A stretch of 64,000 nt of DNA from Limimaricola pyoseonensis (GTDB lineage: Bacteria; Pseudomonadota; Alphaproteobacteria; Rhodobacterales; Rhodobacteraceae): NCBI RefSeq assembly GCF_900102015.1, contig NZ_FNAT01000007.1, forward strand, positions 62,001 through 126,000, given 5' to 3'. The notes under the pieces were generated by a model. The model was not told the origin of the DNA. It made no database searches and saw nothing but the letters and a program-made list of their open reading frames with translations. Made by a program: the position numbers and the translations under genes. Below are positions 26,471-34,915 of the stretch, piece by piece. Position 1 is the first letter of the stretch. Each line of letters begins with the position of its first letter.

Positions 26471-27009
26471 CCGCGCAGCCCATTGACCCCGCCGCGCCCG
26501 CGCCCAAGGATGTCCGGCGCAGGCGCGGATGGGGCGAGATGGGCGAGGCGATCGAACTGGACGAGACCGACCGGCGGCTGCTGCGGCTTCTGCAGGCCGA
26601 GCCGGAGCTGACGCTGCGCGAGGTCGGCGACCGGCTGGGCCTGTCGCACACCCCCTGCTGGCGGCGGCTGGCGCGGATGCGCGAGGCCGGGGTGATCGAG
26701 GAACGCCGCCACATCGTCGACCCGGTGGCCGCGGGCTTCGAGATCATCGTGTTCTGCGCGGTGCGGATGAACGGCCATTCCCGCGCCCATCTCGAGGAGT
26801 TCGAGGCGGCGGTGGGCCGGATCGCGGAGGTCGTCATGTGCTACTCGGTCTCGGGCGACCACGACTACCTGCTCAAGGTGCTGGCCAAGTCGATCAAGCA
26901 TTACGAGAGCACGGTGAAGAACGCTCTGGTGCAGCTGCCGCACGTGCTGTCGATCTCGACCAGCGTGACGCTGCGCGAGATCAAGAACACCACCGACGTT
27001 CCGGTCTGA
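26467..27009 (+). CDS. Lrp/AsnC-family regulator at the end of the liu operon
   Basis: A protein of up to 180 residues of the Lrp/AsnC family. Winged helix: LDETDRRLLRLLQAEPELTLREVGDRLGL with recognition helix SHTPCWRRLARM. RAM domain: IIVFCAVRMNGHS, VVMCYSVSGDHDYLLKVL. The start used is a GTG overlapping the liuC stop; this gives a 30-residue extension rich in proline and arginine before the DNA-binding domain. An ATG at 26539 would remove most of it. As the last gene of the leucine operon it is a likely local regulator, perhaps sensing a branched-chain amino acid; many other proteobacteria use a MerR-type LiuR instead. No operator is evident to me. Confidence 0.88.
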   Translation: MTAQPIDPAAPAPKDVRRRRGWGEMGEAIELDETDRRLLRLLQAEPELTLREVGDRLGLSHTPCWRRLARMREAGVIEERRHIVDPVAAGFEIIVFCAVRMNGHSRAHLEEFEAAVGRIAEVVMCYSVSGDHDYLLKVLAKSIKHYESTVKNALVQLPHVLSISTSVTLREIKNTTDVPV

Positions 27010-27099
27010 CGCCGGCCATATGACCGGCCCCCGCGACCGCGCGTCGCGCACAGGAACCGCCCCCGACGCCCCCGGTTGGTCCGGCGAAGGAGAGCCCGC

Positions 27100-28887
27100 A
27101 TGACCAGACCCCGCCCCGAGAGGCAGACCGACAGGCCGGGCGGGACCCCGGCGAGCAACACCGTGCCGATCCGCGACCTCGGCGTGATCGGCGACCGCCG
27201 CAGCGCCGCCGTTCTCGACCGCATGGGCCGCATCCTGTGGTACTGCCCCTGCCGCTTCGACGGGCCGAGCCTGCTCGCGGGCCTGCTCGACCCCGATGGC
27301 GGCGAATGGCGGGTCGAGGTCGAAGGCGCGCGGCCCGGGCCGCGCCGCTACCTCGACGGCAGCGGCATGCTGGAGACGACGCTCGAGCACGACGCGGGGC
27401 GCGTCACGCTGCTCGACTGGATGACCTCGGGCCCCGATGCGCCGGTGGGCGTGCTGCTGCGCGAGATCGGCCCGTCGCCCGTGCCGGTCCGGCTGGTGCT
27501 GCATCCGCGCCCCGATTACGGCCGCCACGCGGCGCAGCTGTCGCGCTCGGGCGAGGCGGTGATGATCGAGCAGATGGCGCTGCACGGCTCGCACCCGCTC
27601 AGGATCGAGGGCGACGCGGCGGTGATGGAGCTGCCCGCCGGCGAGGCGGGCTGGATGCTGCTGTCGGACGGCCCGCTGCCGCCGCCCGACCGCGCGGCGA
27701 TCGACGGCTGGCGCGAAAACAGCCTCGCCTACTGGAAGACCTTCGACGAGGCGGTGGATTACCAAGGCGTCTTCAAGACGGAGATCGACGAGGCGCTGCG
27801 CGCGATCCGGCTCTGCACCCACGAGGAATCCAGCGGCACCGTCGCCGCCGTCACCACCTCTCTGCCAGAGGTGCCGGAAGGGCCGCGCAACTGGGACTAC
27901 CGCTATGTCTGGCTGCGCGACGCGGGGATGATCGTCTCGGCGCTGCTCAGGCTGTGCAAGAGCGACGGCGAGGGCGAGCGCTACCTGCGCTTCATCTGCC
28001 GCTCGACCGGCACCTCGGAGCATTACCCGATGGCCGTGTTCACCGATCTCGACAGCCAGACCGCGCCGCCCGAGACCGAGCTGCCGCTGGCCGGCTGGAA
28101 CGGCGCGCGCCCGGTGCGCATCGGCAACGGCGCGGCCGACCAGCTGCAACTCGACGCCTTCGCCAATGTCGCGCTTGCCGCCAAGCTGCTCTACCGCGAG
28201 GGCAAGCAGGACGAGCGCGCGCATTGGGACGTGGTGCAGGACATCTGCAACTTCCTCACCGGCTGCTGGCAGGAGCCCGATCACGGCATCTGGGAGGAGG
28301 GGGAAAGGCTGCACTACACCTCCGGCAAGGTGGTCGCGGCCTGCGCGCTGGAATCGGCCGCCGCCTACGGCGATGCCGACGAAGCGAAGCGCTGGGGCGA
28401 TGCCGCGCGCGAGATCCGCGACTGGGTGGCGGCCCACTGCCTGACGCCTGAGGGGGCCTATGCCGTCCATGCCGGCTCGGACGAGGTCGACGTCACCGCC
28501 GCGCTGTTCCCGGTCTGGGACTACTGCGCCGCCGACACGCCCGAGATGATCGCCACCATGACGGCACTCGAGCGCGACTGGAGCCCGGACGGCAAGCTCT
28601 ACTGGCGCCGCCTGCAGGAGGCCGACGGCCGGGCCGAAGGGGTCTTCGTCGCCGCCGGATTCTGGGTGGCGCAGTACTGGGTAATGCGCGGCGAACTGGA
28701 GCGCGCGCGCGAGATCATCGAGGCCGGCATCGCGCAGGGCAACGATCTGGGCCTGTTCTCCGAGGAGGCCGACCCGCGGACCGGCGAGATGCTCGGCAAT
28801 ATCCCGCAGGCCTTCGCCCATGCCGGGCTGATCGGCGCGGTGATCGATCTCAACCGCGCGCTCGAGGCGCGCAAATCGAACGGCTGA
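27100..28887 (+). CDS. Glycoside hydrolase family 15 protein (glucoamylase/trehalase-like)
   Basis: A 595-residue GH15 protein beginning at the ATG at 27100, behind AAGGAGAG; a TTG further up is not preceded by a site. It has an N-terminal beta-sandwich of about 220 residues (VIGDRRSAAVLDRMGRILWYC) and an alpha/alpha barrel with the diagnostic NWDYRYVWLRDAG near residue 264 and a late EEADPRTGEMLGNIPQAF segment containing the second catalytic acid region. No signal peptide is seen, so it should be cytoplasmic. Family members release glucose from glycogen-like glucans or split trehalose; which one cannot be decided. No sugar-metabolism neighbour helps. Confidence 0.9.
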   Translation: MTRPRPERQTDRPGGTPASNTVPIRDLGVIGDRRSAAVLDRMGRILWYCPCRFDGPSLLAGLLDPDGGEWRVEVEGARPGPRRYLDGSGMLETTLEHDAGRVTLLDWMTSGPDAPVGVLLREIGPSPVPVRLVLHPRPDYGRHAAQLSRSGEAVMIEQMALHGSHPLRIEGDAAVMELPAGEAGWMLLSDGPLPPPDRAAIDGWRENSLAYWKTFDEAVDYQGVFKTEIDEALRAIRLCTHEESSGTVAAVTTSLPEVPEGPRNWDYRYVWLRDAGMIVSALLRLCKSDGEGERYLRFICRSTGTSEHYPMAVFTDLDSQTAPPETELPLAGWNGARPVRIGNGAADQLQLDAFANVALAAKLLYREGKQDERAHWDVVQDICNFLTGCWQEPDHGIWEEGERLHYTSGKVVAACALESAAAYGDADEAKRWGDAAREIRDWVAAHCLTPEGAYAVHAGSDEVDVTAALFPVWDYCAADTPEMIATMTALERDWSPDGKLYWRRLQEADGRAEGVFVAAGFWVAQYWVMRGELERAREIIEAGIAQGNDLGLFSEEADPRTGEMLGNIPQAFAHAGLIGAVIDLNRALEARKSNG

Positions 28888-28942
28888 GCCTTTCGCGGGT
28901 TGTGTCCCCGACAAGGACGCAACCCGAACCGGGAGACCGCTC

Positions 28943-29752
28943 ATGACCGTGACCGACGACTACAGCTACGACCACGTCGAGGCCTCGACCCTGCGCAGGG
29001 ACATGGCCTTCAGCGCCGGAACGCCCGGCCCGGGCGACCGGCTGCCCGGCTTCGACCTGCCCGAGGCCTCGGGCGGGCGCATCCGCAGCCATTCGATCAC
29101 CAGCAACCGGCCGATCCTGCTGATCACCGGCTCCTACACCTGCCCGATGACGGCGGCCTCGAACCCGCTTCTGAAGAAGCTGCATCGCCGCTATGGCGGC
29201 CGCATCGTCTTCGTCATGCTGCATGTCCGCGAGGCGCATCCGGGCGAACGCTACGGCCAGCCGCGCGACATGGACACCAAGATCGCCAATGCCCGCGCGC
29301 TCAAGCGCCGCGACAGGCTGCCCTGGTCGGTCGCGGTGGACGACGTCTCGGGCACGCTGCACCGTCAGCTCGACCTCAAGCCGAACGCGGTCTGGCTCAC
29401 CGATCAGGACGGCACCATCGTCTATCGGGGCCTCTGGGCCGGCGATGACGACCCGCTCGAGGACGCGCTCGAGGCGGTGTCGCGCGGCCGGCTGCCGAAG
29501 AAGCGCGAGAGCCACGCCCGGCTCAAGCCGATGGCCGCCGGGATCGGCGTGATGCGCGAGGTGACGCGCCGCTCGGGCGCGCGGGCCGAGGCCGATCTGT
29601 GGAAGGCCGCGCCGCCGATGGCGGTGCTGGCGCGGATCGCCGACGTCTATCGCCCGCTGCCGCCGCATTGGCGCACCGCTGCCGCCGCCGCGACGGTCGG
29701 CCTCGCCGCGACCGCGCTGGTCGGGGTGCTGACATCGGCGCGCCGCAAGTGA
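28943..29752 (+). CDS. Deiodinase/peroxiredoxin-like thioredoxin-fold protein with C-terminal membrane anchor
   Basis: A 269-residue protein with a thioredoxin-like domain at residues 25-190. The active-site region reads LITGSYTCPMTAASNPLLKKL, with a single cysteine near residue 67, then IVFVMLHVREAHPGE. This pattern of S-x-T-C-P followed by a strand ending IREAHP recalls the iodothyronine deiodinase and AhpC/TSA-like families, with cysteine in place of selenocysteine. Residues about 244-262 form one hydrophobic segment (AAAATVGLAATALVGVL) followed by ARRK, so the protein is probably tail-anchored with the domain in the cytoplasm. No signal peptide. The function is unknown; a thiol oxidoreductase or dehalogenase-like role is inference. 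Confidence 0.75.
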   Translation: MTVTDDYSYDHVEASTLRRDMAFSAGTPGPGDRLPGFDLPEASGGRIRSHSITSNRPILLITGSYTCPMTAASNPLLKKLHRRYGGRIVFVMLHVREAHPGERYGQPRDMDTKIANARALKRRDRLPWSVAVDDVSGTLHRQLDLKPNAVWLTDQDGTIVYRGLWAGDDDPLEDALEAVSRGRLPKKRESHARLKPMAAGIGVMREVTRRSGARAEADLWKAAPPMAVLARIADVYRPLPPHWRTAAAAATVGLAATALVGVLTSARRK

Positions 29753-29867
29753 GCCGCGCCGGCCGCCCGTGAGGCGCAGGCGGTCCCGGCACTGGCCGGG
29801 GCCGCCGCGTCCTCCGCCTGCACGGGCCGCGCCATGCGGGCGGCCCGTTCGGCCAGACCCCTCCGGT

Positions 29868-29886
29868 CGCCCGCCTTCGGCGGGCG
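29868..29886 (+). terminator. Hairpin in the spacer before sqdB
   Basis: CGCCCGCC, a TTC loop and GGCGGGCG form a perfect 8-bp stem about 115 bases after the stop of the thioredoxin-fold gene. It is followed by CTTGCCG rather than a T-run. The other 240 bases of this spacer show only short GC-rich inverted repeats and no recognisable gene. Confidence 0.45.
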
Positions 29887-30017
29887 CTTGCCGCTGCGTC
29901 GCGCGGGGCTGGCGCTCGGTCGCGCGCCATGCCTTACTCCGCCGCGGAGCGGGCCGTCATGCGCGCGTCGTGCGGACGTGGCAGTCAAACGGCATGAGCG
30001 GAAACGGGGGAGGACCC

Positions 30018-31238
30018 ATGAAGATCGCGATCCTCGGCGGCGACGGTTTCGTCGGCTGGCCGACCTGTCTGCACCTGTCCGAGCAGGGCCACGAGATCCA
30101 CATCGTCGACAACCTGTCGCGGCGCTGGATCGACACCGAGCTGGGCGTGCAGTCGCTCACCCCGATGGATTCGATCCAGGAGCGCTGCCGGATCTGGCAC
30201 GAGGTGACGGGGCGCCGGCTGAACTTCCACCTGCTCGACCTCGCCAAGGAATACGAGCGGCTGAAGCAGTGGCTCGCCGAGGAGCGCCCCGACGCGGTGA
30301 TCCACTTCGCCGAGCAGCGCGCCGCGCCCTATTCGATGAAGTCCGACCGCCACAAGGTCTACACGGTCAACAACAACACCAACGCCACGCACAACTTGCT
30401 CGCCGCGCTGGTCGAGACCGGGATCGACGCGCATCTCGTGCACCTCGGCACCATGGGCGTCTACGGCTATTCCAGCGTCGGTGCGGCGATCCCCGAGGGC
30501 TACCTGAACGTCGATGTCGAGACGCTGTCGGGCGAGAAAGTCGAGCAGGAGATCCTGTATCCGACCCGGCCCGGCTCGGTCTACCACATGACCAAGTCGC
30601 TCGATCAGATCCTGTTCCAGTTCTACGCCCAGAACGACGGGCTCAGGATCACCGACCTGCACCAGGGCATCGTCTGGGGCACCCATACCGACCAGACCCG
30701 GCGGCACGAGCAGCTGATCAACCGCTTCGACTACGACGGCGATTACGGCACGGTGCTGAACCGCTTCCTGATTCAGGCGGCGATCGGCCATCCGCTCACC
30801 GTGCACGGCAGCGGCGGCCAGACCCGCGCCTTCATCCACATCCAGGATTCGGTGCGCTGCATCGAGCTGGCGCTGCAGGATGCGCCCAAGCGCGGCGAGC
30901 GGGTGCGGATCTTCAACCAGATGACCGAGACGCACCGGGTGCGCGACCTCGCCGAGCTGGTGGCGAAGCAGACCGGCGCCAAGATCGCCTACCTGCCGAA
31001 CCCCCGCAAGGAAGCCGAGGAGAACGAGCTCGTGGTGAAGAACGAGCAGTTTCTCGCGCTTGGCCTCGAACCGATCACCCTGCGGGAAGGCCTCTTGGAC
31101 GAGGTGGTCGAGGTGGCGCGCAAATATGCGCACCGGATCGACCGTAGCCGCGTGCCGGCCGTCTCGGCCTGGACCCGCGACCTCGCCCGGCGGGTGGAGC
31201 GCGACCCCGAGGGCCGCGCGCTGCGCCGCATCTCGTGA
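30018..31238 (+). CDS. sqdB: UDP-sulfoquinovose synthase
   Basis: A 406-residue extended short-chain dehydrogenase. The ATG at 30018 follows GGGAGGAC; the longer frame upstream is non-conserved arginine-rich sequence. Motifs fit SqdB: ILGGDGFVGWPTCLHL for NAD binding, ELGVQSLTPMDSIQERCRIW typical of this enzyme, HLGTMGVYGY and YHMTKS (catalytic Thr, Tyr, Lys). It makes UDP-sulfoquinovose from UDP-glucose and sulfite, the first committed step to the membrane sulfolipid SQDG. It is the first of three overlapping genes in the Rhodobacter order sqdB-sqdD-sqdC. Confidence 0.95.
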   Translation: MKIAILGGDGFVGWPTCLHLSEQGHEIHIVDNLSRRWIDTELGVQSLTPMDSIQERCRIWHEVTGRRLNFHLLDLAKEYERLKQWLAEERPDAVIHFAEQRAAPYSMKSDRHKVYTVNNNTNATHNLLAALVETGIDAHLVHLGTMGVYGYSSVGAAIPEGYLNVDVETLSGEKVEQEILYPTRPGSVYHMTKSLDQILFQFYAQNDGLRITDLHQGIVWGTHTDQTRRHEQLINRFDYDGDYGTVLNRFLIQAAIGHPLTVHGSGGQTRAFIHIQDSVRCIELALQDAPKRGERVRIFNQMTETHRVRDLAELVAKQTGAKIAYLPNPRKEAEENELVVKNEQFLALGLEPITLREGLLDEVVEVARKYAHRIDRSRVPAVSAWTRDLARRVERDPEGRALRRIS

Positions 31239-32071
31239 CCGAGGGCCTGCGCCCCGAGGGCCCGGCGCGAAGCCGCCGGGCCTACGTCACCCTCGTCACC
31301 AATGCCGATTTCGCGCTCGGGGCGAAGGCGCTCCTGCGCTCGCTGCGACTCTCGGCGGCGCAGGCCGACCTCGTGGTGCTGCACACCGGCGGGGTGGGGG
31401 AAGCTTCGCTCGCGCCGCTGCGCGCGCGCGGCGCGCGGCTGGTGGCGACCGATCTGCTGCCGGTCTCCGACGCTTTCGCCGCCGCACATGCGCGCGAGGC
31501 GCTGCACGGGGCCGCGCCCTTCACCAAGGGCGAGAAGCCGGCCTTTCACACCCCGCTCGACAACTTCGCCAAGCTGCGGCTGTGGCAGCTGACCGACTAT
31601 GACCGGGTGGTGTTCCTCGACGCCGACACGCTGGTCTTGCGCAACATCGACACGCTGTTCGACTACCCGGAGTTCTGCGCCGCGCCGAACGTCTACGAGA
31701 GCCTCGCCGACTTCCATCGCATGAATTCCGGCGTCTTCACCGCGCGGCCCGACCCGGCCACTTTTGACGCCATGCTGGCCCGGCTCGACCGGCCCGGCGC
31801 CTTCTGGCGGCGCACCGACCAGACCTTCCTGCAGGCGTTCTTCCCCGACTGGCACGGCCTGCCGGTGACCTACAACACGCTGCAATATGTCTGGCTGAAC
31901 CTGCCCGAGCTGTGGAGCTGGGAGCAGATCAAGGTGCTGCACTACCAGTACGAGAAGCCGTGGCAGGACCACGCCAAGGCCGACCGGCTCAGGCCGCTGA
32001 TCGAGCTGTGGAAGGCATTCGCCGGCGAAGGGCCGGTGCCGGAGCTGTTGGACCTGCCGGACCCGACATGA
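31235..32071 (+). CDS. sqdD: Glycogenin-like glycosyltransferase SqdD
   Basis: A 278-residue GT8-type glycosyltransferase. It begins at a GTG overlapping the sqdB stop by four bases. Core motifs are AYVTLVTNADFALGAKALLRSL at the N-terminus, KLRLWQLTDYDRVVFLDAD with the DxD metal site, and VLHYQYEKPW near the end. In Rhodobacter sphaeroides SqdD is needed for sulfolipid synthesis and is thought to transfer sulfoquinovose to diacylglycerol. The overlap on both sides with sqdB and sqdC shows co-translation. The assignment relies on operon order as well as the fold, since GT8 proteins vary in substrate. Confidence 0.92.
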   Translation: MTEGLRPEGPARSRRAYVTLVTNADFALGAKALLRSLRLSAAQADLVVLHTGGVGEASLAPLRARGARLVATDLLPVSDAFAAAHAREALHGAAPFTKGEKPAFHTPLDNFAKLRLWQLTDYDRVVFLDADTLVLRNIDTLFDYPEFCAAPNVYESLADFHRMNSGVFTARPDPATFDAMLARLDRPGAFWRRTDQTFLQAFFPDWHGLPVTYNTLQYVWLNLPELWSWEQIKVLHYQYEKPWQDHAKADRLRPLIELWKAFAGEGPVPELLDLPDPT

Positions 32072-32922
32072 GGGTCGCTCTGACCGGAGCCTCGGGGCTG
32101 GTCGGGCAATTCCTGCTGCGCGGCCTGCACGCGCGCGGCCACGCGGTCGTGGCGCTGGGCCGCACGGCGGTGCCGGGGGCCGAGCATCACGATTGGCGGC
32201 TGGGCGAGGCCGCGCCGCTCTCGGGCTGCGAGGCGCTGGTGCATGCCGCCTTCAGCCACGCGCCGGGGCGCTATCGTGGCGGCGAGGGGGACGATCCTGA
32301 GGGGTTTCTCGGGCGCAATCGCGACGGCTCGCTGCGGCTGTTCGAGGCGGCACGGGCGGCGGGTGTCACACGCGCCGTGTTCCTGTCCTCGCGCGCGGTC
32401 TATGGCGACTACCCGCCGGGTACCGAACTGGCCGAGGATCTGCCGCCGCGCCCCGACACGCTCTATGGCGAGATGAAGTGGGCGGTCGAGCAGGGGCTGG
32501 CCGCCTTGGCCCGGCCCGGCTTCGCCACCGCGAGCCTGCGCGCCACCGGCATCTACGGCCCGCCCGCGCCGGGGCAGGCGCACAAATGGCAGGGCCTGTT
32601 CGCGGCCTTCGCGGCGGGCGAGGACGTCGCGCCGCGCGTGGCGACGGAGCTGCACGGCGACGACCTCGCCGCCGCCGTGGCGCTGCTGCTTGAAGTGCCG
32701 GAGGACGCGCTCGCGCTACGCAGCTTCAACGCTTCCGACATCGTGCTCGACCGGCGCGATCTGCTGGAACGCGTGGCCCGGATCACCGGTCGGGGCGGGG
32801 TGCTGCCCGAACGGGCCGACGCCGCGCGGGTCAGCGCCATGCGCTGCGACAGGGTGCGGGGCCTGGGCTGGACGCCGCGCGGCATGGGCGGCCTCGACGC
32901 CGCCCTGCGCGAGATGCTCTAG
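32068..32922 (+). CDS. sqdC: NAD(P)-dependent epimerase/reductase SqdC
   Basis: A 284-residue SDR starting at the ATG at 32068 within the sqdD stop. It has the nucleotide motif TGASGLVG at residues 7-14, SSRAVYGDYPP and the YGEMK catalytic pair (Tyr-x3-Lys). SqdC is the third gene of the Rhodobacter sulfolipid operon; its exact reaction is not settled, with proposals of a reductase or epimerase acting on the sulfosugar. The C-terminal 30 residues are arginine-rich and end just past the convergent purK stop, overlapping it by four bases. Confidence 0.9.
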   Translation: MRVALTGASGLVGQFLLRGLHARGHAVVALGRTAVPGAEHHDWRLGEAAPLSGCEALVHAAFSHAPGRYRGGEGDDPEGFLGRNRDGSLRLFEAARAAGVTRAVFLSSRAVYGDYPPGTELAEDLPPRPDTLYGEMKWAVEQGLAALARPGFATASLRATGIYGPPAPGQAHKWQGLFAAFAAGEDVAPRVATELHGDDLAAAVALLLEVPEDALALRSFNASDIVLDRRDLLERVARITGRGGVLPERADAARVSAMRCDRVRGLGWTPRGMGGLDAALREML

Positions 32923-33992
32923 CGCGCCGGCCCGGTCAGCCGGTTGACGTGGCCCATCTTGCGGCCCGCCCGCGCCTCGGCCTTGCCGTAGAGATGGATC
33001 GCAGCCTGCGTGCCCGCGATCTCGGGGATGCGGTCGACGTCGTCGCCGATCAGGTTCTCCATCACCACGTCCGAATGCCGCGCGCCGTCGCCCAGCGGCC
33101 AGCCGGCCACGGCGCGGATGTGCTGCTCGAACTGGTCGATCAGGCAGCCATCCTGCGTCCAGTGGCCGGAATTGTGCACACGCGGAGCGATCTCGTTCAC
33201 CACGAGACCGGAGGCGGTGACGAAGAGCTCCACCCCCAGCACGCCGACATAGTCGAGCTCGGTCAGGATCTTCGCCGCCAGGAGCACCGCGTCGGTGCGC
33301 TGCGCGGCCGAGAGCCGCGCCGGCACGGTGGTCTCGCGCAGGATGCCGCCCTCGTGCCGGTTCTCGCCCGGATCGAAGCAGGCCACCGCGCCGCCCGTCC
33401 CGCGCGCGCCGATCACGCTCACTTCGTGGCTGAACTCCACGAAACCCTCGAGGATCGCCGGCGCGCCGTTCATCTCGGCCAGCGCGGCGGCGGCGTCGCT
33501 TGCGGCCATGATCCGCGCCTGCCCCTTGCCGTCATAGCCGAAGCGGCGGGTCTTTAGGATCGCGGGCGTGCCGATCCGCTCCAGCGCGGCGTCGAGCGAG
33601 GCGGCGTCGTCGACGGTGGCGTAGGGCGCGGTGGCGAGGCCGAGATCGCGCAGGAAATCCTTCTCGTCGAGCCGGTCCTGGCTCACGGCGAGCGCGCGGC
33701 GGTTCGGGCGGATCGGCACGATCGCTTCGATCAGGTCGAGCGATTCCGCTGGCACGTTCTCGAACTCGTAGGTGACGACGTCGACGGCCTCGGCAAAGGC
33801 GCGCAGCGCCGCCTCGTCGTCCCAGGCCGCGCAGGTGGCGCGCGCCGCGACCTCGGCGGCCGGGCCGCCCTCGGCGGGGTCGTAGACGTGGCAATGCAGC
33901 CCGAGGCGGGAGGCCGCGACGGCGAGCATGCGGCCGAGCTGGCCGCCGCCGAGGATGCCGATGGTTTGGCCGGGGCGGAGCGCGTCAGTCAT
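32919..33992 (-). CDS. purK: 5-(carboxyamino)imidazole ribonucleotide synthase
   Basis: A 357-residue ATP-grasp protein. The N-terminal [31 protein letters not shown] near residue 95 and [12 protein letters not shown] near 150 are diagnostic of PurK, and [14 protein letters not shown] marks the metal site. It carboxylates aminoimidazole ribonucleotide using ATP and bicarbonate in purine synthesis, and PurE then rearranges the product. It is translated with purE, whose stop overlaps this start by eight bases. The stop overlaps sqdC on the opposite strand with no visible terminator between. Confidence 0.96.
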   Translation of the reverse strand: MTDALRPGQTIGILGGGQLGRMLAVAASRLGLHCHVYDPAEGGPAAEVAARATCAAWDDEAALRAFAEAVDVVTYEFENVPAESLDLIEAIVPIRPNRRALAVSQDRLDEKDFLRDLGLATAPYATVDDAASLDAALERIGTPAILKTRRFGYDGKGQARIMAASDAAAALAEMNGAPAILEGFVEFSHEVSVIGARGTGGAVACFDPGENRHEGGILRETTVPARLSAAQRTDAVLLAAKILTELDYVGVLGVELFVTASGLVVNEIAPRVHNSGHWTQDGCLIDQFEQHIRAVAGWPLGDGARHSDVVMENLIGDDVDRIPEIAGTQAAIHLYGKAEARAGRKMGHVNRLTGPAR

Positions 33993-34470
33993 CGGTGGGC
34001 TCCTCGGGGATCGAGGTCGAGAGCGCGGCGCGCCAGTCGTCGAGCCGCTGCGCGAGGCCTTCGTCCTGCAGCGCGAGGATGCCCGCCGCCATCAGCCCGG
34101 CATTGGCCGCGCCCGCCGATCCGATCGCCATGGTGGCGACCGGAAAGCCGCGCGGCATCTGCAGGATCGAGTAGAGCGAATCGACGCCCGACAGCGCCCT
34201 GGTCTGCACCGGCACGCCGATCACCGGCACGCGGGTCTTCGAGGCCATCATGCCCGGCAGATGCGCCGCGCCGCCGGCGCCGGCGATGATCACCTGCAGG
34301 CCCCGCTCCACGGCGGTCTTGCCGTAGTCCCAGAGCCGGTCGGGTGTCCGATGCGCCGAGACGATCTTCGTCTCGAAGGCGACGCCCAGCTCGTCGAGCA
34401 TCTGCGCCGCCTCGCGCATCGTCGCCCAGTCCGACTGGCTGCCCATGATGATGCCGACCTTCGGATCCAT
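33985..34470 (-). CDS. purE: 5-(carboxyamino)imidazole ribonucleotide mutase
   Basis: A 161-residue class I PurE. Substrate-binding motifs are [12 protein letters not shown] at the start, SAHRTPDRL near residue 40, [11 protein letters not shown] near 70 and a VPVQ loop. It converts N5-CAIR to CAIR in purine synthesis; class I length and the adjacent purK argue against the eukaryote-type carboxylase. It is the first gene of the purE-purK pair. The 70 bases between it and the upstream DUF465 gene hold no clear promoter I can name. Confidence 0.96.
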   Translation of the reverse strand: MDPKVGIIMGSQSDWATMREAAQMLDELGVAFETKIVSAHRTPDRLWDYGKTAVERGLQVIIAGAGGAAHLPGMMASKTRVPVIGVPVQTRALSGVDSLYSILQMPRGFPVATMAIGSAGAANAGLMAAGILALQDEGLAQRLDDWRAALSTSIPEEPTDD

Positions 34471-34540
34471 GCCGCTCCCCTTCGCTGTCTTGGGGGCGGG
34501 TTACACCGGGGCAGGGGGCGGCCGCAACGGCAAGCGCGGC

Positions 34541-34759
34541 TCAGGCGATGATGTCGGGAAAGATCCGGTCCTCGATCCGGGCGATTCGGTCCTTGAGCTG
34601 CAGCTTCTGCTTCTTCAGGCGGCGCAGGCGCAGCATGTCGGTGCCGCCGCGCTCCTCGAGCGCGTGGATCGCCTCGTCGAGATCGCGGTGCTCGCGCTTG
34701 AGCACCTCGAGCTCCACGCGGAGCACCTCGATCTCCTCCATCTTCGCGGATTGGTTCAT
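34541..34759 (-). CDS. Small coiled-coil protein, DUF465 (YdcH) family
   Basis: A 72-residue protein. The ATG at 34759 (MNQSAKMEEIEVL) is chosen over a TTG at 34828 because the latter would extend into non-conserved sequence and overlap the heat-shock promoter opposite. Nearly the whole chain is a charged helix: LRVELEVLKREHRDLDEAI, then ALEERGGTDMLRLRRLKKQK, which is the DUF465 pattern and predicts a coiled coil. Function is unknown in the family. It lies between divergent hsp20 and co-directional purE. Confidence 0.82.
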   Translation of the reverse strand: MNQSAKMEEIEVLRVELEVLKREHRDLDEAIHALEERGGTDMLRLRRLKKQKLQLKDRIARIEDRIFPDIIA

Positions 34760-34821
34760 GGCCGGGCCCCAGGTCTTTTCGACAGCATATTCGCTGTACC
34801 CTCCGCCGCCTAGCCCCGCCA

Positions 34822-34850
34822 CTTGCAAGGCGGAATTCCGCCTCCCATAT
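34822..34850 (+). promoter_or_regulatory. Heat-shock (RpoH-type) promoter with palindromic spacer
   Basis: CTTGCAA at 34822-34828 and CCCATAT at 34844-34850, 15 bases apart, resemble the sigma-32 consensus (CTTGAAA and CCCCATnT). A transcript would begin near 34857, about 60 bases ahead of hsp20. The spacer plus flanking base form a perfect 16-base palindrome, AGGCGGAATTCCGCCT at 34828-34843, a possible repressor site. Confidence 0.6.
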
Positions 34851-34888
34851 TGAAATCAAGCGGCTGCCGATGCCGGGGCCGCTGACGG

Positions 34889-34910
34889 ACGGTCGCTTGT
34901 GAAAGGACGT
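34889..34910 (+). promoter_or_regulatory. Possible ROSE-like RNA thermometer at the hsp20 ribosome site
   Basis: GTCGCTT (34892-34898) can fold over a three-base loop onto AAAGGAC (34902-34908), hiding the AAGGA ribosome site. The UCGCU segment fits the UYGCU seen in ROSE elements opposite AGGA, including the expected G-G mismatch. A second hairpin with arm AGCGGC lies at 34859-34883. ROSE elements control small heat-shock genes in alphaproteobacteria. Confidence 0.45.
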
Positions 34911-34915
34911 GTCGC

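Noticed and set aside
28943-29752. Selenoprotein version of the deiodinase-like gene
   Set aside because: The active-site codon is TGC, a cysteine; no in-frame TGA is present.
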